64,000 nucleotides of DNA from Sphingomonas sp. PP-CC-1A-547 (GTDB lineage Bacteria; Pseudomonadota; Alphaproteobacteria; Sphingomonadales; Sphingomonadaceae). The stretch spans positions 1-64,000 of the forward strand of contig NZ_RAPZ01000013.1 of NCBI RefSeq assembly GCF_003610375.1. The letters are read 5' to 3'. Each line of letters opens with the position of its first letter. Position 1 is the stretch's first letter. A program made the position numbers and the translations under genes. This document shows, piece by piece, positions 8,089-17,202 of this stretch. The notes beneath the pieces were generated by a model. That model ran no database searches. It was given only the letters and a program-made list of their open reading frames with translations, and was not told the DNA's origin.

Positions 8089-9402
8089 ATGCTGGTCGTC
8101 CACGCCTCGCAGACCGGCAATGCCGAACGCATTGCCCGGTTGAGCGCGGCGGCCTTTCCCGGCGCGACCGTCCGTGCGCTGGCGACGCTTGATGCTGAGA
8201 CCTTGCGTGCCGCCGACCGCGCGCTGTTCGTGATCGCGACCTACGGTGAAGGCGACGCCCCCGATCGTGCCCGCAAATTCGAGGTGAAGACGATGGCCGC
8301 CCCGATCGACATCGGTGCGCTCGACTATGCGGTGCTGGCGCTGGGCGACCGCGAATATCCCGGTTTCTGCGCGTTCGGGCACCGCGTCGATGCGTGGCTT
8401 CATGCCAGCGGTGGGAAACGGTTGTTCGACCGTGTCGATCTCGATGGCGCCGACATCGACGCAGAACGGCATTGGCAGCAACAGCTGTCCGCCATCGCCG
8501 GCGCGGCGATCCAGCCCGACTGGCAACGTGCGGACTATACGCCGTGGACACTCGTATCGCGCAAGCACGTCAATCCGGGCAGCCCAGGCGGCGCGGTCTA
8601 CCGGGTCGTGCTGACACCCCACGCGCCGACCATTTGGGCGCCGGGCGCGATCGCCGAGGTTCTGCCGCGCCACGACCCGGCACGCGTCGATCGCTGGCTG
8701 GCCCGCGTCGGTCGGTGCGCCGATTCCGGGTTACGTGAGACGCTGCTGGACAAGATACTGCCTGACGACGAAGGCGACCGCCCCGCCCCGCTACAGGCCC
8801 TCGCGCACCGCGACTACTCGATCGCCTCGATCGCAGCGTCCGGCGCGGTCGAACTGCTGGTCCGTGCGTGTCCAGGTCCGGATGGGGGGCTCGGGATCGG
8901 TTCCGGCTGGTCGACGAAGGTCGCGCCAATCGGTGGCGCCATCCTTCTGCGTATCCGCGACAATCCGGGGTTCGCGCCCGCCGACCCGACGATACCGATC
9001 GTCCTGATCGGAAACGGGACAGGACTTGCCGGCCTAATGGCGCATCTACGCGCACGGACGGCCGCCGGCGGCGCCCCGGCATGGCTGCTGTACGGCGAGC
9101 GGTCGGGTGCTCACGACCGACCTTTTGCCGCGGAACTGGAAACGCTGTCCAACAATGGCCCACTGATCAGAATCGACCGCGCGTTCTCGCGCGACGCGGA
9201 GTGTGGCCGCTACGTCTAGCACCTCGTCGCCGGTGCTGCCGACGCGATGCTCGAATGGGCGGATCGTGGCGCGGCCATCTATGTGTGCGGCAGCCTTGCC
9301 GGCATGGCGAGCGCCGTGGATGCGGCGTTGCGCGCCATCCTTGGCGATGCGCGACTTGAGGAGATGGCCGAACAGGGCCGATATTGTCGCGACATCTATT
9401 AG
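8089..9402 (+). pseudogene. Flavodoxin/ferredoxin-NADP reductase-type flavoprotein, interrupted by a TAG codon
   Basis: A diflavin-reductase-like gene resembling the alpha subunit of sulfite reductase. The N-terminal flavodoxin domain shows 'ASQTGNAERIA', 'ATYGEGDAPDRARKFE' and 'VLALGDREYPGFCAFG'. A reductase domain follows with 'VLIGNGTGLAGLMAHL' and 'GERSGAHDRPFAAEL'. The frame stops at a TAG at 9217-9219, but the same frame continues for 60 codons with the expected NADPH-end motifs ('AAIYVCGSLAGMA', 'GRYCRDIY') to a stop at 9400-9402. A single C-to-T change (CAG to TAG) would explain it. The truncated 376-residue product would lack the NADPH-binding end. The start at 8089 is inferred from the flavodoxin motif. 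Confidence 0.85.
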
Positions 9403-10178
9403 GCAGGTCCCACAGCCGTGGCAGCCGAACGGTCCCTGTTCCCGGCAAGGGCGATCAGAAGCACGATGGCGAACCCGAGAACGACAGATGCCAGCGGACG
9501 GCTGAAGGCCAACCCACCATGATCGACCGGCTTGTCGAGGAAATCCCCTACCGCTGCGCCTAGCGGGCGAGTCAGGATGAAGGCCGTCCAGAACAGGGTG
9601 ACCCGGCTGACGCTTGTCTTCACGTACAGCAGCACGAGCAGGGCAAGGCCGGCAGCGAAGATGGCTGCCGCGCCTATGTAGCCAAGCCCGCCGGTATCGG
9701 CGAACCAGTCGCCTAGCGCAGTGCCGAGCGTCTGCGAGACGGTGATCGTGATCCAGTAGAACAGTTCCGCACGCGGTTCGTGCACCGTCTCGACCGCGAT
9801 CGAGCCGAGCGTGCGATACCAGGCGAACAGCGCCATCAGGACGAGCGTCAGTAGCAGCGCCGACCCACCGGCATAGCCGATCCCTAGCGAGCGGGTGGCG
9901 AAGTCCGCCATCGTCGTGCCCGCGGTGGTCGAGGCGATGATCGTCGTCCAATAGAGGAAAGGCCGGTAACGCGTCGCAGCGATCTGCAAGGCGATCAGGA
10001 TGACCAGCGCACCGAGGAAGATCGCGCTGCCGACCAGATAGCCGAGGTTCATCGACATGCTGACGGTATCGCCGGCGGTCTCACCCAGCGTGGTCGCGAG
10101 GATCTTGATGATCCAGAACCCGAGCGTGACCGCCGGCACCTTGATGATGGCGGCACGGGCGGGGTCTGACAGCGGCAT
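9399..10178 (-). CDS. COG4705/DUF347-type multi-spanning membrane protein
   Basis: A 259-residue integral membrane protein built from four related units, each opening with a pattern like 'FWIIKILATTLGETAGD', 'LYWTTIIASTTAGTTMAD', 'FYWITITVSQTLGTALGD' or 'LFWTAFILTRPLGAAVGD', followed by a helix pair. This internal repeat is characteristic of COG4705/DUF347 proteins, whose role is poorly known. I chose the Met at 10178 (MPLSDPARAA) over 10250 because family members begin close to the first unit. Its stop overlaps the readthrough end of the broken flavoprotein gene on the other strand by four bases. Confidence 0.8.
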   Translation of the reverse strand: MPLSDPARAAIIKVPAVTLGFWIIKILATTLGETAGDTVSMSMNLGYLVGSAIFLGALVILIALQIAATRYRPFLYWTTIIASTTAGTTMADFATRSLGIGYAGGSALLLTLVLMALFAWYRTLGSIAVETVHEPRAELFYWITITVSQTLGTALGDWFADTGGLGYIGAAAIFAAGLALLVLLYVKTSVSRVTLFWTAFILTRPLGAAVGDFLDKPVDHGGLAFSRPLASVVLGFAIVLLIALAGNRDRSAATAVGPA

Positions 10179-10853
10179 CGCGCGATCTCCAACGAATACC
10201 GCGACGTCTAGACTTTTGTGGGCACGGCGCGAAGATGCGCCTGCGAACATTAGGAAATGGCGTAGCGCCGCAAGCTGCTCTCAATCGGCGCCGCTAACCG
10301 GGGGCATGCCCCTGATACGCCCGATCCCGATGTTCGCGCACCGCTATCGTCCGAAAACCGGCCGGCGGCATCGCTTGTCGCGTCGGCGAAGACCGAGGCA
10401 GTCGCCATAAAGGCGATGTGCTCAAGCCAACGTTGCCTGCCGACGCGCAAGCCCGGATTGGCATCGTCACGGTCCGGGTCGAACAACGATCCGGCTTCGG
10501 TGAAGGCTCAGCGTGAACCTTATTTACCAGGATCAGGACCGATGAGGTCAACGAACTCGCCGGCCGGGTCGAGCCCGATCGCGACGAGCAAGGTGTGATC
10601 GGGATAGACGAGAGCGAACTCGTCAAACCCGAACCCATCGGGCCGGCGAAAGCGGATGGCCTGCGAACGCCGAGCAGCCGTAGGCGGCGGTGGAAGATCA
10701 CCCCCATGCTGCAAATGACCCACCCGCTATCGCGTGCATGCATGATGGGCTTTAGTGAATCTCTGCTCCCGCACACATCCGCAACTGACGGCGTTGCCCC
10801 GCTCGTCCATCCAGGTCCAACGCCAAACCTTTAGAGACAGCCCTCCGGGAAGC
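10179..10853. other. Gap of about 675 bp without a confident gene
   Basis: No complete gene is recognised. A minus-strand frame at 10520-10723 gives a short protein-like stretch ('GFGFDEFALVYPDHTLLVAI') that looks less random than its surroundings, but it has no ribosome site and no family I can name. It may be a small gene or the remains of one. Confidence 0.35.
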
Positions 10854-10863
10854 TCAGGGCTGT
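10837..10863 (-). terminator. Hairpin at the 3' end of the permease gene
   Basis: The perfect 8-bp arms ACAGCCCT (10837-10844) and AGGGCTGT (10856-10863) straddle the permease stop codon. There is no T-run on the minus strand after it, so a role in termination or RNA stability is only possible. Confidence 0.4.
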
Positions 10864-12419
10864 TCCCCGACCGGGGCGACATACTCGCCCATGTCGGGCG
10901 CATCGTCCTGCGGCTCTCCACGCTGCAGGTTCGAGTGGCGGATGCCATAGGCGAAATACAGCACCACCCCGCCCGCCAGATACCAAAGGAAGAACATCAG
11001 GACCTTCATCGGCACCGTCGTGATCAGGTAGACGCACGACGCGATGCCCAGCAGGGGCACAACCGGATACAGCGGTACGGTGAAGCCACGCGGCAAATCG
11101 GGCGCGGCGCGGCGCAGATAGATGACCGACAGGCAGACGATCGAGAACGCCGACAACGTCCCGACCGAGGTCATGTCGCCCAGCACGTTGATGTCGAAGA
11201 ACCCCGCCGCCACCGCGGTGATGACGCCGACCAGCACCGTGTTGACATACGGCGTCTTGAACGTCGGGTGCACGGTCGCGAACACCCGCGGCAACAGGCC
11301 GTCGCGCGCCATCGTGTAGAAGATCCGGGTCTGGCCGTACATCAGCACCAGCACCACCGACGTCAGGCCGATGATCGCGCCGATCTTGATGAGCTTGGCG
11401 AGCCAGCTCCATGTCGGGCCGAAACTGTCGACCACCACGGCAACCGGATCGGACACGTTGAGCGCGGTATAGGGCACCAGCAGGGTCATGATCGCGGCGA
11501 CGAGCATGTAGATCAGCGTACAGACGACCAGCGCTCCGATGATCCCGAACGGCATGTCCTTCTTGGGATCCTTCGCCTCCTGCCCCGCCGTCGAGATCGC
11601 CTCGAAGCCGACATAGGCGAAGAACACGATCGAGGCGGCGCGCATCACGCCGTCGACGCCGAACTTGCCGTCGCCTTGGCTGGCGGGAATGAACGGCGTC
11701 CAGTTGCGCGCGACCAGCTCGTTGAAGTGCGACAGCACGATCGCGCCGCCGACCGCGATGAAGGCGACCAGCACGCCGACCTTGATCGCGACGATGATCG
11801 TGTTGACCTTGGCCGATTCCGCAACGCCCCGCACCAACAGCGCGGCAAGTGCCAGGCAGATCAGGAACGCCGGCAGGTTGAAGATCGTCGTCACCGGTTG
11901 TCCGTCGACCAGCACGGGCACACCGCCCCGCATCAGCGGGTACCCGGCCGGTCCGGTGAACTGCGGCGGAATGTGCATGCCGAAATCGCCCAGTAGGCTT
12001 ACCGTATAGCCCGACCAGCCGACAGCCACCACCGACGCCGCCAGCCCGTATTCGAGCATCAGCAGCGCACCCATCATCCACGCGACGAACTCGCCGAGCG
12101 TGGTATAGCCATAGGTGTAGGCCGATCCGGACACCGGCAACGTCGAGGACAGCTCGGCATAGCACAACCCGGCAAACGCGCAGACGATGCCCGCTACGAC
12201 GAACGACAGCAGCACCGCCGGTCCGGCATGCAGCGCGGCCGCCGAGCCGGTGCGCACGAAGATGCCCGCGCCGATGATGCAGCCGATGCCCAGCATCAGC
12301 AGGTTCCATTTGCCCAGCGTGCGCTTCAGTTCGCTCGCCGCGGTTTCGCGTTGCACCTGCGCAATGGATTTGCGCGCGAACATGCGCTCGACGATGCCCC
12401 TCGCGGCCTTGGTTGCCAT
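10854..12419 (-). CDS. APC-family (cationic) amino-acid permease
   Basis: A 521-residue transporter with about 12-14 membrane helices. The first helix carries the APC signature 'LGIGCIIGAGIFVRTG'. Later come 'AELSSTLPVSGSAYTYGYTTLGE' and 'VGFEAISTAGQEAKDPKKDMPFGI', typical of the cationic amino acid transporter branch (YfnA/CtrA-like). It would import amino acids by proton symport at the inner membrane. Start at the Met at 12419 (MATKAARGIVERMFARKS), the usual N-terminus for this branch. It is divergent from katG, and no catabolic neighbour indicates a specific substrate. Confidence 0.9.
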   Translation of the reverse strand: MATKAARGIVERMFARKSIAQVQRETAASELKRTLGKWNLLMLGIGCIIGAGIFVRTGSAAALHAGPAVLLSFVVAGIVCAFAGLCYAELSSTLPVSGSAYTYGYTTLGEFVAWMMGALLMLEYGLAASVVAVGWSGYTVSLLGDFGMHIPPQFTGPAGYPLMRGGVPVLVDGQPVTTIFNLPAFLICLALAALLVRGVAESAKVNTIIVAIKVGVLVAFIAVGGAIVLSHFNELVARNWTPFIPASQGDGKFGVDGVMRAASIVFFAYVGFEAISTAGQEAKDPKKDMPFGIIGALVVCTLIYMLVAAIMTLLVPYTALNVSDPVAVVVDSFGPTWSWLAKLIKIGAIIGLTSVVLVLMYGQTRIFYTMARDGLLPRVFATVHPTFKTPYVNTVLVGVITAVAAGFFDINVLGDMTSVGTLSAFSIVCLSVIYLRRAAPDLPRGFTVPLYPVVPLLGIASCVYLITTVPMKVLMFFLWYLAGGVVLYFAYGIRHSNLQRGEPQDDAPDMGEYVAPVGEQP

Positions 12420-12594
12420 GTTTCCCCCGGGGTCAGATAAGCCAGCCAACGCGTCTAAGCGCAGCGACCAACCGGGACAACGCAATCTTGCTGCTTTCTA
12501 AGGGGTTAGCGTTTCGATGCCCGTGGCAGACACACGGCTGCCCTGCGCTCCGCAACGCGACTCTCGGCCAGCGTTGGTGATCGACTGCTGTCAT

Positions 12595-12618
12595 CAATCG
12601 TATCCGAATAATCGATTG
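12595..12618. promoter_or_regulatory. Inverted repeat upstream of katG
   Basis: CAATCG (12595-12600) and CGATTG (12613-12618) form an inverted repeat with a 12-bp AT-rich centre, about 70 bp before the katG start. It is a candidate operator, for example for a peroxide regulator, but it does not match a known OxyR site well enough to name one. Confidence 0.35.
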
Positions 12619-12686
12619 GACAAATGTCGGTCAAATCCTGCATCTTAGGCCCAAGCACGGAATACTCATCGAGAGAGGACGCCAAG

Positions 12687-14912
12687 ATGGCCGATTACGA
12701 ACAGCCCAAGAGCAGCGGTTGCCCCATGGGCCCCAACGGTGGCGGCGAGGTCAAGGCCCGCTCGCTGCTCGGTCGCACGAACAAGGATTGGTGGCCCGAT
12801 GCGCTGCCGATCGACATGCTGCACCAGCACGGCGTCTCCCCCGACCCGATGGGCGAAGAGTTCGACTATGCCGAGTCGTTCCAGCAGCTCGACTATGCCG
12901 CGCTGAAGGCGGACCTGACCGCGCTGATGACCGACAGCAAGTCCTGGTGGCCTGCCGATTACGGTCACTACGGCCCCTTCATGATCCGCATGGCATGGCA
13001 CGCCGCCGGCACCTACCGCGTGACCGATGGTCGCGGCGGGTCGTCGTCGGGCCAGCAGCGTTTCGAGCCGCTCAACTCGTGGCCGGACAACGGGAACCTC
13101 GACAAGGCACGTCGCCTGTTGTGGCCGCTGAAGCAGAAGTACGGCAAGAACATCAGCTGGGCCGACCTGTTCATCCTCGCCGGCAACGTCGCGATCGAGA
13201 GCATGGGCGGACCGATTTTCGGCTTCGCAGGCGGCCGCAAGGACGTCTTCGCCTCCGAGGGCGACACATTCTGGGGCGCCGAGGAGCTGTGGGTCAACGA
13301 GGGTGCTCAGACGCGCATCAGCGAGGACATGCCCGAGCTCGAAGGCCCGCTGGCTGCGATCCAGATGGGTCTCATCTACGTCAATCCGGAGGGTCCGGGC
13401 GGTGATCCGAACCCGCTCCTGTCCGCGCGCGACATGAAGGCGACGTTCCTGCGGATGGCGATGAACTCCGAGGAAACCGTCGCGCTGACCGCGGGCGGCC
13501 ACGCGTTCGGCAAGTCGCATGGCGCCAAGCCCGCACCGCATTTCAAGAGCCCGTCTTCGGAAGCCGTGCACATGCAGGGTCTTGGCTGGCTCACCGACAG
13601 TGAGGAGATCGGCCAGGGCCACATCACGACCTCTGGTATCGAGGGCGCGTGGTCGAACAACCCGACCAAGTGGACCGGCGATTACCTGCGCCTGCTGTTC
13701 AAGTACGACTATGAGCTGACCGAGAGCCCGGCCGGCGCGAAGCAGTGGCAGCCGGTCAACCCGGCACCCGAGGACATGGCACCCGACGCACGCGATCCCA
13801 ACAAGCGCGTGCCGACGATGATGACCACCGCCGACATGGCCCTGAAGATGGACCCCGAGTTCCGCGAGATCGCACTTCGCTTCCGCGACGATCAGTCGGC
13901 ACTCGACGACGCGTTCGCACGCGCTTGGTTCAAGCTGACGCACCGCGACATGGGTCCGCGGGTCCGCTACCTTGGGCCTGAGGTTCCGGAAGAGACGCTG
14001 ATCTGGCAGGATCCCGTTCCCGAGGGCACCGCGCCGTCGGACGCTGATGTTGCTGCGTTCAAGGACGCTCTGCTGTCGAGCGGGCTGACGATCGGCCAGC
14101 TGGTCAAGACCGCTTGGGCGTCGGCATCGAGCTATCGCCGGTCGGACCATCGCGGTGGTGCGAACGGTGCGCGCATCGCGCTCGCCCCGCAGAAGGACTG
14201 GCCGGTCAACGAGCCCGAGCAGCTGAGCAAGGTCCTGGCCAAGCTCAACGAACTGCGCGGCGACATGTCGCTCGCCGATGCGATCGTGCTGGCCGGTTCG
14301 GCAGCGGTCGAGAAGGCGGCACGCGATGCCGGTCACGACGTATCGGTGCCGTTCCTCGGTGGACGCGGCGATGCGACGCAGGAGTGGACCGATGTCGAGA
14401 GCTTCGTGTGGATGGAGCCGCAGGCCGATGGCTTCCGTAACTACCTGAAGACGCGTCACCCGGTGAAGACCGAGGAGCTGTTGCTCGACAAGGCTTCGCT
14501 GCTCGGCCTGTCCGCGCCGGAGATGACCGTGCTGGTCGGTGGCCTGCGCGTACTTGGCGCGAACTTCGGCGATGCGCCCGAGGGCGTACTCACCGAGCGT
14601 AAGGGTCAGCTGACGAACGACTTCTTCGTCAACCTGCTCGACAACGACACCTTCTGGGATCTGGTCGACACGTCGAGCGACGAGAAGTTCATCGGCTACG
14701 ATCGTGGTGGTCGCGAGAAGAAGTGGCAGGCGACCCGTACCGACCTGATCTTCGGCTCGAACTCGCAGCTGCGCGCGACGGCCGAAGTCTATGCCGAGAA
14801 CGGTCACGAGCAGAAGTTCGTTCGCGACTTCGTCAAGGCATGGGTCAAGGTCATGAACGCCGACCGTTTCGACGTCACGGCCAAGCCCGTGTCGTCCAAT
14901 CAGGCGACCTGA
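12687..14912 (+). CDS. katG: Catalase-peroxidase KatG
   Basis: A bifunctional haem catalase-peroxidase of 741 residues, full length for the family, detoxifying hydrogen peroxide in the cytoplasm. The distal haem pocket is Arg101, Trp104 and His105 ([13 protein letters not shown]). The Met-Tyr-Trp adduct needed for catalase activity can form from Trp104, Tyr231 (LIYVNPEGP) and Met257 (FLRMAMN). The proximal His is His272 in '[13 protein letters not shown]'. The degenerate C-terminal peroxidase-like half is present. Start at 12687 follows a GAGAGAGGA ribosome site. The gene is monocistronic, with its own terminator. Confidence 0.98.
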   Translation: MADYEQPKSSGCPMGPNGGGEVKARSLLGRTNKDWWPDALPIDMLHQHGVSPDPMGEEFDYAESFQQLDYAALKADLTALMTDSKSWWPADYGHYGPFMIRMAWHAAGTYRVTDGRGGSSSGQQRFEPLNSWPDNGNLDKARRLLWPLKQKYGKNISWADLFILAGNVAIESMGGPIFGFAGGRKDVFASEGDTFWGAEELWVNEGAQTRISEDMPELEGPLAAIQMGLIYVNPEGPGGDPNPLLSARDMKATFLRMAMNSEETVALTAGGHAFGKSHGAKPAPHFKSPSSEAVHMQGLGWLTDSEEIGQGHITTSGIEGAWSNNPTKWTGDYLRLLFKYDYELTESPAGAKQWQPVNPAPEDMAPDARDPNKRVPTMMTTADMALKMDPEFREIALRFRDDQSALDDAFARAWFKLTHRDMGPRVRYLGPEVPEETLIWQDPVPEGTAPSDADVAAFKDALLSSGLTIGQLVKTAWASASSYRRSDHRGGANGARIALAPQKDWPVNEPEQLSKVLAKLNELRGDMSLADAIVLAGSAAVEKAARDAGHDVSVPFLGGRGDATQEWTDVESFVWMEPQADGFRNYLKTRHPVKTEELLLDKASLLGLSAPEMTVLVGGLRVLGANFGDAPEGVLTERKGQLTNDFFVNLLDNDTFWDLVDTSSDEKFIGYDRGGREKKWQATRTDLIFGSNSQLRATAEVYAENGHEQKFVRDFVKAWVKVMNADRFDVTAKPVSSNQAT

Positions 14913-14930
14913 GCTTCGGTGACATGAATA

Positions 14931-14980
14931 TAAGCCGTGGTGGGTCGGACAATGTTCCGGAACACCACGGCTTAGCTTTA
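14931..14980 (+). terminator. katG terminator hairpin
   Basis: Perfect 12-bp arms TAAGCCGTGGTG (14931-14942) and CACCACGGCTTA (14963-14974), with a 20-nt loop, lie 19 bp after the katG stop. A short GCTTTAA stretch follows. This is a good intrinsic terminator candidate although the T-run is weak. Confidence 0.7.
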
Positions 14981-15376
14981 ACTGGCCTATGTAGTTCATA
15001 GGCACATTACACGGTACCCGCCCTCGCTCGTCGTCTGGGGCCGTTGCGCTACACACGTATGCGAGGCGGTCTGCGAAAGCGCCGGTTATCAGATCTTTGC
15101 GAAGACGATCGCATTAGTCACGCCGCTTCAGCAACGCCCAAAGACACCCGTTCCGGCGGTAGACAGACGGATCGCGTGATCGTGACAGGACCAGCCAGAG
15201 AAGCCGATTTCGACAGGTTCCTGGCGATGCTCATCGACCCGACCAAAGTTACGCGGATGCCTTAGCTCTCGGCGCAGTTCGTATGAGCATATTGTGCTAA
15301 ATTTTATAGTTCTCGGCAAAGGCTCGGGAGGAGACGGAACGCTGCAGTCTCGCAATTCTCTACGATGACGTGAAGA
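14981..15376. other. Gap of about 400 bp between katG and kduD
   Basis: A plus-strand frame at 15044-15265 encodes 73 residues with no recognised family and no good ribosome site. An AT-rich patch with possible promoter character lies at 15285-15315. Nothing else is supported. Confidence 0.35.
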
Positions 15377-16132
15377 TCACCGTGCGAGCCAGCCGCCATC
15401 GACGGCGAGGATGTGGCCTTGCACGTAGTTGGCTGCCGCCGACGACAGGAACACCGCCGCACCGCCGAGATCGCTCGCGTCGCCCCATTTGCCTGCCGGG
15501 ATGCGGTCGAGGATCGAACGGTTGCGGGTCTCGTCCGCCTGGAGTGCAGCGGTGTTGTTCGTCGCGATGTATCCCGGTGCGATCGCGTTGACGTTGATGC
15601 CCTTGCTTGCCCATTCGTTCGCGAGCAACTTGGTGAGGCCGCCGATCCCCGATTTGGACGCAGTGTAGCTCGGCACGCGGATACCGCCTTGGAACGTCAG
15701 CATCGAGGCAATGTTGACGATCTTGCCGCCACCGTTCGCGATCATGTGGCGACCGGCCGCCTGGCACAGGAAGAACACCGACTTGAGGTTGGTGTCGATC
15801 ACCGCATCCCAGTCGGCTTCGGTGAAGTCGACCGCGTCGGCGCGGCGGATGATGCCGGCGTTGTTGATCAGGATGTCGAGCCCGCCGAGCTTGGCCACCG
15901 TCTCGTCGACGACGCGCTGCACCGGTTCGATCGTCGACAAGTCGGCCGACACGATCTCGGCATTGCGACCTAGCGCGCGAATTTGCGCGACGGTGTCTTC
16001 GGCGGGCGTGCGGCCGACACAGGCGACGTCCGCGCCGGCGGTAGCGAGCGCAATGGCGATCGCCTGGCCGATGCCAGTGTTCGCGCCGGTGACGATGGCG
16101 ACCTTGCCGGTGAGATCGAAGGGATTTGTCAT
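15377..16132 (-). CDS. kduD: 2-dehydro-3-deoxy-D-gluconate 5-dehydrogenase KduD
   Basis: A classical SDR of 251 residues. The cofactor motif is TGANTGIG (15-22), then NNAG (90-93), with a catalytic Ser143 (NIASM), Tyr156 and Lys160 (YTASK). The 'GGIRVPSYTASKSGIGGLTKLLANEWA' region and the tail 'VQGHILAVDGGWLAR' are KduD-like. It reduces 2,5-diketo-3-deoxygluconate to 2-keto-3-deoxygluconate, the step after KduI in the breakdown of unsaturated galacturonate from pectin. It lies 117 bp downstream of kduI, separated by two GC-rich hairpins. Start at 16132, before the family-typical N-terminus MTNPFDLTGK. Confidence 0.92.
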   Translation of the reverse strand: MTNPFDLTGKVAIVTGANTGIGQAIAIALATAGADVACVGRTPAEDTVAQIRALGRNAEIVSADLSTIEPVQRVVDETVAKLGGLDILINNAGIIRRADAVDFTEADWDAVIDTNLKSVFFLCQAAGRHMIANGGGKIVNIASMLTFQGGIRVPSYTASKSGIGGLTKLLANEWASKGINVNAIAPGYIATNNTAALQADETRNRSILDRIPAGKWGDASDLGGAAVFLSSAAANYVQGHILAVDGGWLAR

Positions 16133-16147
16133 GCTTTCTCTCTCATT

Positions 16148-16241
16148 CCCCTCCCGCCTGCGGGAGGGGCTAGGGGAGGGGAAACGCGGACCGACGCTCG
16201 TGGACACGCCCTCACCCGACCCCTCCCGTGGACGGGAGGGG
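16148..16241. repeat. Pair of GC-rich palindromes (REP-like) between kduI and kduD
   Basis: Two hairpins have near-identical 10-bp stems: CCCCTCCCGC/GCGGGAGGGG at 16148-16169 and CCCCTCCCGT/ACGGGAGGGG at 16220-16241. They look like a dispersed extragenic palindromic element. In an operon such hairpins could stabilise or attenuate the upstream kduI message. Confidence 0.75.
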
Positions 16242-16248
16242 GGAAGAT

Positions 16249-17091
16249 TTACGCCAGCTGGCAGATATCCAGGACGTTCATGTCGGTATAATCCTGGTTC
16301 TCGCCGGCCATCGCCCAGATAAACGCATAAGCCTTGGTGCCCGAACCCATGTGGATCGACCAAGGCGGGCTGATGACCGCTTCCTCGTTCGCCATGACGA
16401 TGTGCCGGGTCGCTTCGCCTTCGCCCATGTAGTGGAACACGCGATCCTTCTCGAGGTCGTCGAGCTCGAAGTAGAAATAGATCTCGCTGCGACGCTCATG
16501 GATATGCGGCGGCATCGTGTTCCAGACCGAGCCGGGCTTCAGCACCGTCAGTCCCATGACAAGCTGCGCGCTGTCGCAGATGCCAGGGATGACCATCTGG
16601 TAGATCGTCCGCTCGTTCGAGTCCTCCAGGCTGCCGCGCTCCAGCGTGGTCGCATCGCCGACCGAGATCACGCGCGTCGTGAACGCCTTGTGCGCGGGGC
16701 ACGACGCCAGATAGAAGCGCGCGCCGTCGCCGGAGAACTGCACGTCCTTGGCGCCCATCGTCACGTACAGGCAATCCTTGTTGCCGAGCGTAAACGTCTC
16801 GCCGTCGACCGTGACGGTGCCCGTGACCTTGCCGACATTGACGACCGCAAGCTCGCGACGCTCCAGGAATGGGTGGCCTGCCGCCGATGCCGGCTCGGCC
16901 TGATCGGGCAGCTTCACACTACCGCTCGCGACGGCGACGCCGCCGATAACGAAACGCTCGGCATGCGTGTAGTTGAGCACGCACTCACCGTCGCGGAACA
17001 GGTCCTGGATCAGGTACCGGTCGCGCAGTTCGTCGTTGGAGACGCACTCCATCATGTCGGGATGCGTGGCGTAGTAGGTGCGGTCGTACAT
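16249..17091 (-). CDS. kduI: 5-dehydro-4-deoxy-D-glucuronate isomerase KduI
   Basis: A cupin-type isomerase of 280 residues, the expected length. It converts 4-deoxy-5-ketouronate, the product of pectin and RG lyases and unsaturated hydrolases, to 2,5-diketo-3-deoxygluconate. The zinc ligands are His196, His198 and Glu203 in '[10 protein letters not shown]' and His247 in 'WSIHMGSG'. The N-terminus '[28 protein letters not shown]' region is typical, which fixes the start at 17091 rather than 17202. It is first in the kduI-kduD pair, with a candidate regulatory motif at 17181-17191 upstream. Confidence 0.95.
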   Translation of the reverse strand: MYDRTYYATHPDMMECVSNDELRDRYLIQDLFRDGECVLNYTHAERFVIGGVAVASGSVKLPDQAEPASAAGHPFLERRELAVVNVGKVTGTVTVDGETFTLGNKDCLYVTMGAKDVQFSGDGARFYLASCPAHKAFTTRVISVGDATTLERGSLEDSNERTIYQMVIPGICDSAQLVMGLTVLKPGSVWNTMPPHIHERRSEIYFYFELDDLEKDRVFHYMGEGEATRHIVMANEEAVISPPWSIHMGSGTKAYAFIWAMAGENQDYTDMNVLDICQLA

Positions 17092-17180
17092 GCGGGACTC
17101 CGATGGCCGAGAGATGGATGCCGGAAGCGACACCTCAGTTGACAGAACCGATACCGCTCCGCATATTTTGGCGCAAGTGA

Positions 17181-17191
17181 CCACAATACGG
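17181..17191. promoter_or_regulatory. CCACAT-type motif upstream of kduI
   Basis: CCACAATACGG lies about 90 bp upstream of kduI. It resembles 11-mers found before other pectin genes at 20688, 27111 and 33838. Significance is untested. Confidence 0.3.
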
Positions 17192-17202
17192 GATTTTCTC
17201 AA

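Noticed and set aside
12666..15056. A 796-codon minus-strand open frame opposite katG
   Set aside because: It mirrors the katG codon pattern in GC-rich DNA, has an Arg/His-rich low-complexity translation and no family; katG is unambiguous.
15044..15265. 73-codon frame in the katG-kduD gap as a small gene
   Set aside because: No ribosome site, no family and no supporting context, although it cannot be excluded.
16148..16241. Palindromes between kduI and kduD as a CRISPR array or riboswitch
   Set aside because: Only two similar hairpins with unrelated flanks; no regular repeat-spacer pattern and no known aptamer motif.
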